Origin: Puffinus mauretanicus
Lineage: Eukaryota > Chordata > Aves > Procellariiformes > Procellariidae
NCBI GenBank assembly: GCA_023333565.1
Contig: JAJKFH010000470.1
Span: forward strand, 992,001-1,056,000
Direction of reading: 5' to 3'
DNA: 64,000 nt
Under the pieces are notes generated by a model. The model had not been told where the DNA came from and made no database searches. It was given only the letters and a program-made list of their open reading frames with translations. The position numbers were made by a program, and so were the translations under genes. Below, piece by piece: positions 61,508 to 64,000 of this stretch; the first letter of the stretch is position 1, and the number at the start of each line of letters is the position of its first letter.

Positions 61508-61773
61508 AGGAATGTTAATGAGTTTGAATGTTTGACCCCGCTCGGTGCATCCGAGCGTGAGGGCAGCGGGGAGCGGGGTGGGCACCCCCCGCCGCCGCGG
61601 CCTGAGGGACCCGGGCCGTGCCGCCGCGTGAGGGGTGGCGGGTCGCGCCCAGCCCAGCGGGGAGCGCCGCGGGCTGAGGGCGGCTGCGGGGGACCCGGCG
61701 GGGGAGCCCGCCGGCGAGCTGCCCTGGCCCCGAAGGAGGCGAGGCGAGGGGTGTTTTGACCCATTCCTAAGGG

Positions 61774-61781
61774 AACCGGTT
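61774..61781. promoter_or_regulatory. AACCGGTT, Grainyhead consensus
   Basis: The palindrome AACCGGTT is the optimal GRHL core. It lies at the upstream edge of the HLF CpG island. Confidence 0.35.
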
Positions 61782-61789
61782 ACTGGGCT

Positions 61790-64000
61790 TGGGAGCATTT
61801 CGCTTCGGAACCACAGCGGATCTTTTATACGTCTCATTTCCGTAAGCAGAGTGCTTCTCTCACCAGTTACCAAGATAAACCAGGGTGAGATAGCTGTTAC
61901 CACCGGGTTCCCGGTATCTTGTCCCAATTTTGTGTCGGAAGGGGCTTTCCCCTCTGCTTGCGAAGATCCTCCTTGCAAGTACAGTTGACTTTCTACCCGC
62001 TTAGGCCTTCAGGAACTAAGCCCTGCCGGTGTAGACTGTTCAAGAAGTGCAGTCTTGCTGTAGTACCTTCCACCCTTCAGGTGCTTGTAGGCATTTGCAC
62101 CTCCCTGCTTCTCATGGTTTTTTTGGATGGCATTTTGCAAAGCTTTACCATCCATATTTAGTTGTTAATCTTTCTTCAGAAGTCAGTTCTTTTACCGCTA
62201 ACAAATATAGATAATAATAAAGGAAAGTAAATAAAGATAAATTATATGCACAAACTTTTACTTGGAGTGCCCAGTATTTAGAAATAAAAGCTGAGGAACA
62301 GAAGGCTGCCTTGAACAGTTATGTCCTCCCCTATGTATCGGTCTATGATTATGTGCACTGACTAGCGTCTGGTCAAATGATCCGACTAAAACACGCAACT
62401 CACCAAAATCCAAAGTATATTCAAATCAATAAAATTGCACTGGCACAACCAAAACCCGAAGACTGGCAACTGTAATCGTCAGGCCCTTCAGAACCAGAGA
62501 CAGCGTAACATTAACATATTTATGGCTACCAGGGAGCAGGGGTTATGGAGGAACCTTCAAATGCCGCAGAGGTGGCATCGTTCACGACTGGAGGGGCTTC
62601 CAGCGGGAATGCGACAGTAGCAGCACAGTAGTTTTTAAGTCACCTAACCAGGAAAAAAGCACTAGATTATTAAATGATTGTACACATACCAACGTTGCCT
62701 CAGCTGGCCAAATTGCTAGTTACTGGCAACCTTTAATTACAGAGGTACAGAGGGAGTGACAAAGGTTAGGGCAACAATTGGCAATCCATATGCAGATGTG
62801 GTACAGAATGTTTTTTCTATGCAGTATAAAGAAAAAAAAAAAGGATACATTTAGGAGATTTGGCAAGCAAGAAAGAAGAGTAAACAGAATAGAAGATGCA
62901 AAAGTAATGGGGATATTGGGAAACACCAGTAACAAACAAGATTAGTTAGGGATGTAATGAAAGCTCAACTTGAGCAGAACTGCTTAGGTTTTTATGGTTA
63001 TTGACCATTACAGAGAAAAAATACTCAACAGAAACAGCATTTTCAGTGCAGCAGAATGACAGGAAAACCGTGCTGTTTCACTGCTTGACATCGAGTAGGA
63101 TACATTATGTGCAGATCTGTGCAAGCGTGGAACAAAATGAAGCAACCACTGAGGACTGCATACAATTACAGAGCCTGCATTCCCAACGCGCAGGAGTTGG
63201 GAATTTCCTGGGTGAGAAAGCTGAAACAACTCTTCCCGATATAAGGACCAGGCAGAAAAGCTGAGCAAAGTACTCGAGTGTGGTTCTCGAGCTGTTGTTT
63301 TCAGTCTCACACTACAACAGGAGCAGTAACTTAACTCCAGCCTGGCCACGCAGGCAGGTTTCATACCAAGTAGCCTAAATCGCCGGGCTGTCAGGACACC
63401 ACGTTGTTTCTGAACGGGAGTGTGTGTGTACCTATGAGTTACCGATTTTGACTGGCTACGCTTTTCCAAAGGTGGTCCCCAATTCCTTCATGCTATTTTG
63501 ACCGCTGGCTGACCCCACACGCTACACTCCAGGTAATTCTAACACAACCAAAACAGAGCTAATGATACACTAAATGGGTTTCTTCCTTTTCCAACCAAAA
63601 TACCATTTGTTGGCATGTATTCTTAGGTTAGCATTCACCCAGAAAACGTTTATTTTATGGCTTATGAAGGACTATGACAGCTACTTAGTTTTTGTATAGA
63701 AAATATCTTGATTGGTCCCCAATTAAAAAAAAAAAATCTCAGCCAATGTTTGTGTTTCTGCCCCGGGTGTTTTCATAACAGAAATTTGATCAGTTATATG
63801 GCCCAAAGGTCCTATTTTTTTCAAACCGAGTACACGAGATAATATACCATTTTCCGAGTTCATCTTTTTTTTTAATGTAACCCTTTTCTTTAGCAAAGAC
63901 AATTTGAAAACACAATTTTAAACTCAAAAAGCCTTTTTAAGGGGTCCTTCCACCTACAGGCCAAGCATACCAGGATCAGACGCCCCTGTTGTAGCAGAAG
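61790..64000. other. Upstream flank of HLF, no gene recognised
   Basis: Mixed to AT-rich sequence with short A-runs and no exon I can support. By synteny with mammals the next gene beyond HLF would be STXBP4, but nothing here shows it. Confidence 0.6.

Larger units (their letters stand above)
60360..61765. promoter_or_regulatory. HLF: CpG island of the HLF promoter
   Basis: About 1.4 kb of very high G+C with dense CpG spans the first exon, the 5' part of intron 1 and the upstream region of HLF. No TATA box is seen at the expected position. This is the usual promoter type for this gene. Confidence 0.8.

Noticed and set aside
61019..61978. Long open frames of 319 (-), 276 (-) and 242 (+) codons in the HLF CpG island
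   Set aside because: They are low-complexity Arg/Pro/Ala/Gly translations of CpG-island DNA on both strands, without homology or splice logic. The genuine start in this region is the short HLF exon 1.
61790..64000. 3' end of STXBP4 on the - strand
   Set aside because: It is expected from mammalian gene order, but I could identify no exon or convincing 3' UTR, so the claim would rest on synteny alone.

Overview
This is vertebrate nuclear DNA, most probably from a bird. It holds two multi-exon genes with GT-AG introns, a CpG-island promoter, sparse CR1-type LINE fragments and many microsatellites. There are no bacterial-type genes. Placing it in birds is an inference from the CR1 fragments, the compact gene spacing and the protein variants. 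A crocodilian or turtle is not strictly excluded.

Layout: The left third (1 to about 11.14 kb) is the 3' part of MMD (monocyte to macrophage differentiation associated, PAQR11) on the + strand. Five coding exons encode residues 37-238 of a 238-residue seven-helix membrane protein, followed by a 3' UTR of about 2.1 kb. The first coding exons lie before the window. From about 23.43 to 61.2 kb, on the - strand, lies a complete HLF gene (hepatic leukemia factor, a PAR bZIP transcription factor). Its four coding exons splice in frame to 292 codons plus a stop. The gene has a 28 kb second intron, a 4.2 kb 3' UTR and a CpG-island promoter. The two genes converge tail to tail, as I recall for HLF and MMD on human chromosome 17.

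The 12.3 kb between the genes is unusual. It contains an old CR1-like fragment, then a GC-rich island (about 14.8-19.2 kb) with long open frames on both strands that look non-coding. This switches abruptly at about 19.2 kb to a 3.6 kb AT-rich satellite. The satellite is built from diverged units of about 0.25 kb arranged in a five-unit higher-order repeat of about 1.24 kb. Each unit carries a burst of alternating purine-pyrimidine (CA/GT) sequence.

The most interesting regulatory signal is in HLF intron 2. Four canonical CACGTG E-boxes fall within 129 bp (54340-54468), including a tandem pair with a 7-nt spacer, the arrangement known for CLOCK:BMAL1 sites. Seven or more further CACGTG sites lie elsewhere in the same intron. 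Because PAR bZIP genes are circadian outputs in vertebrates, this is a good candidate intronic clock enhancer. The HLF promoter has a perfect CRE and an inverted CCAAT box. The remaining 2.2 kb at the right edge shows no gene I can support.
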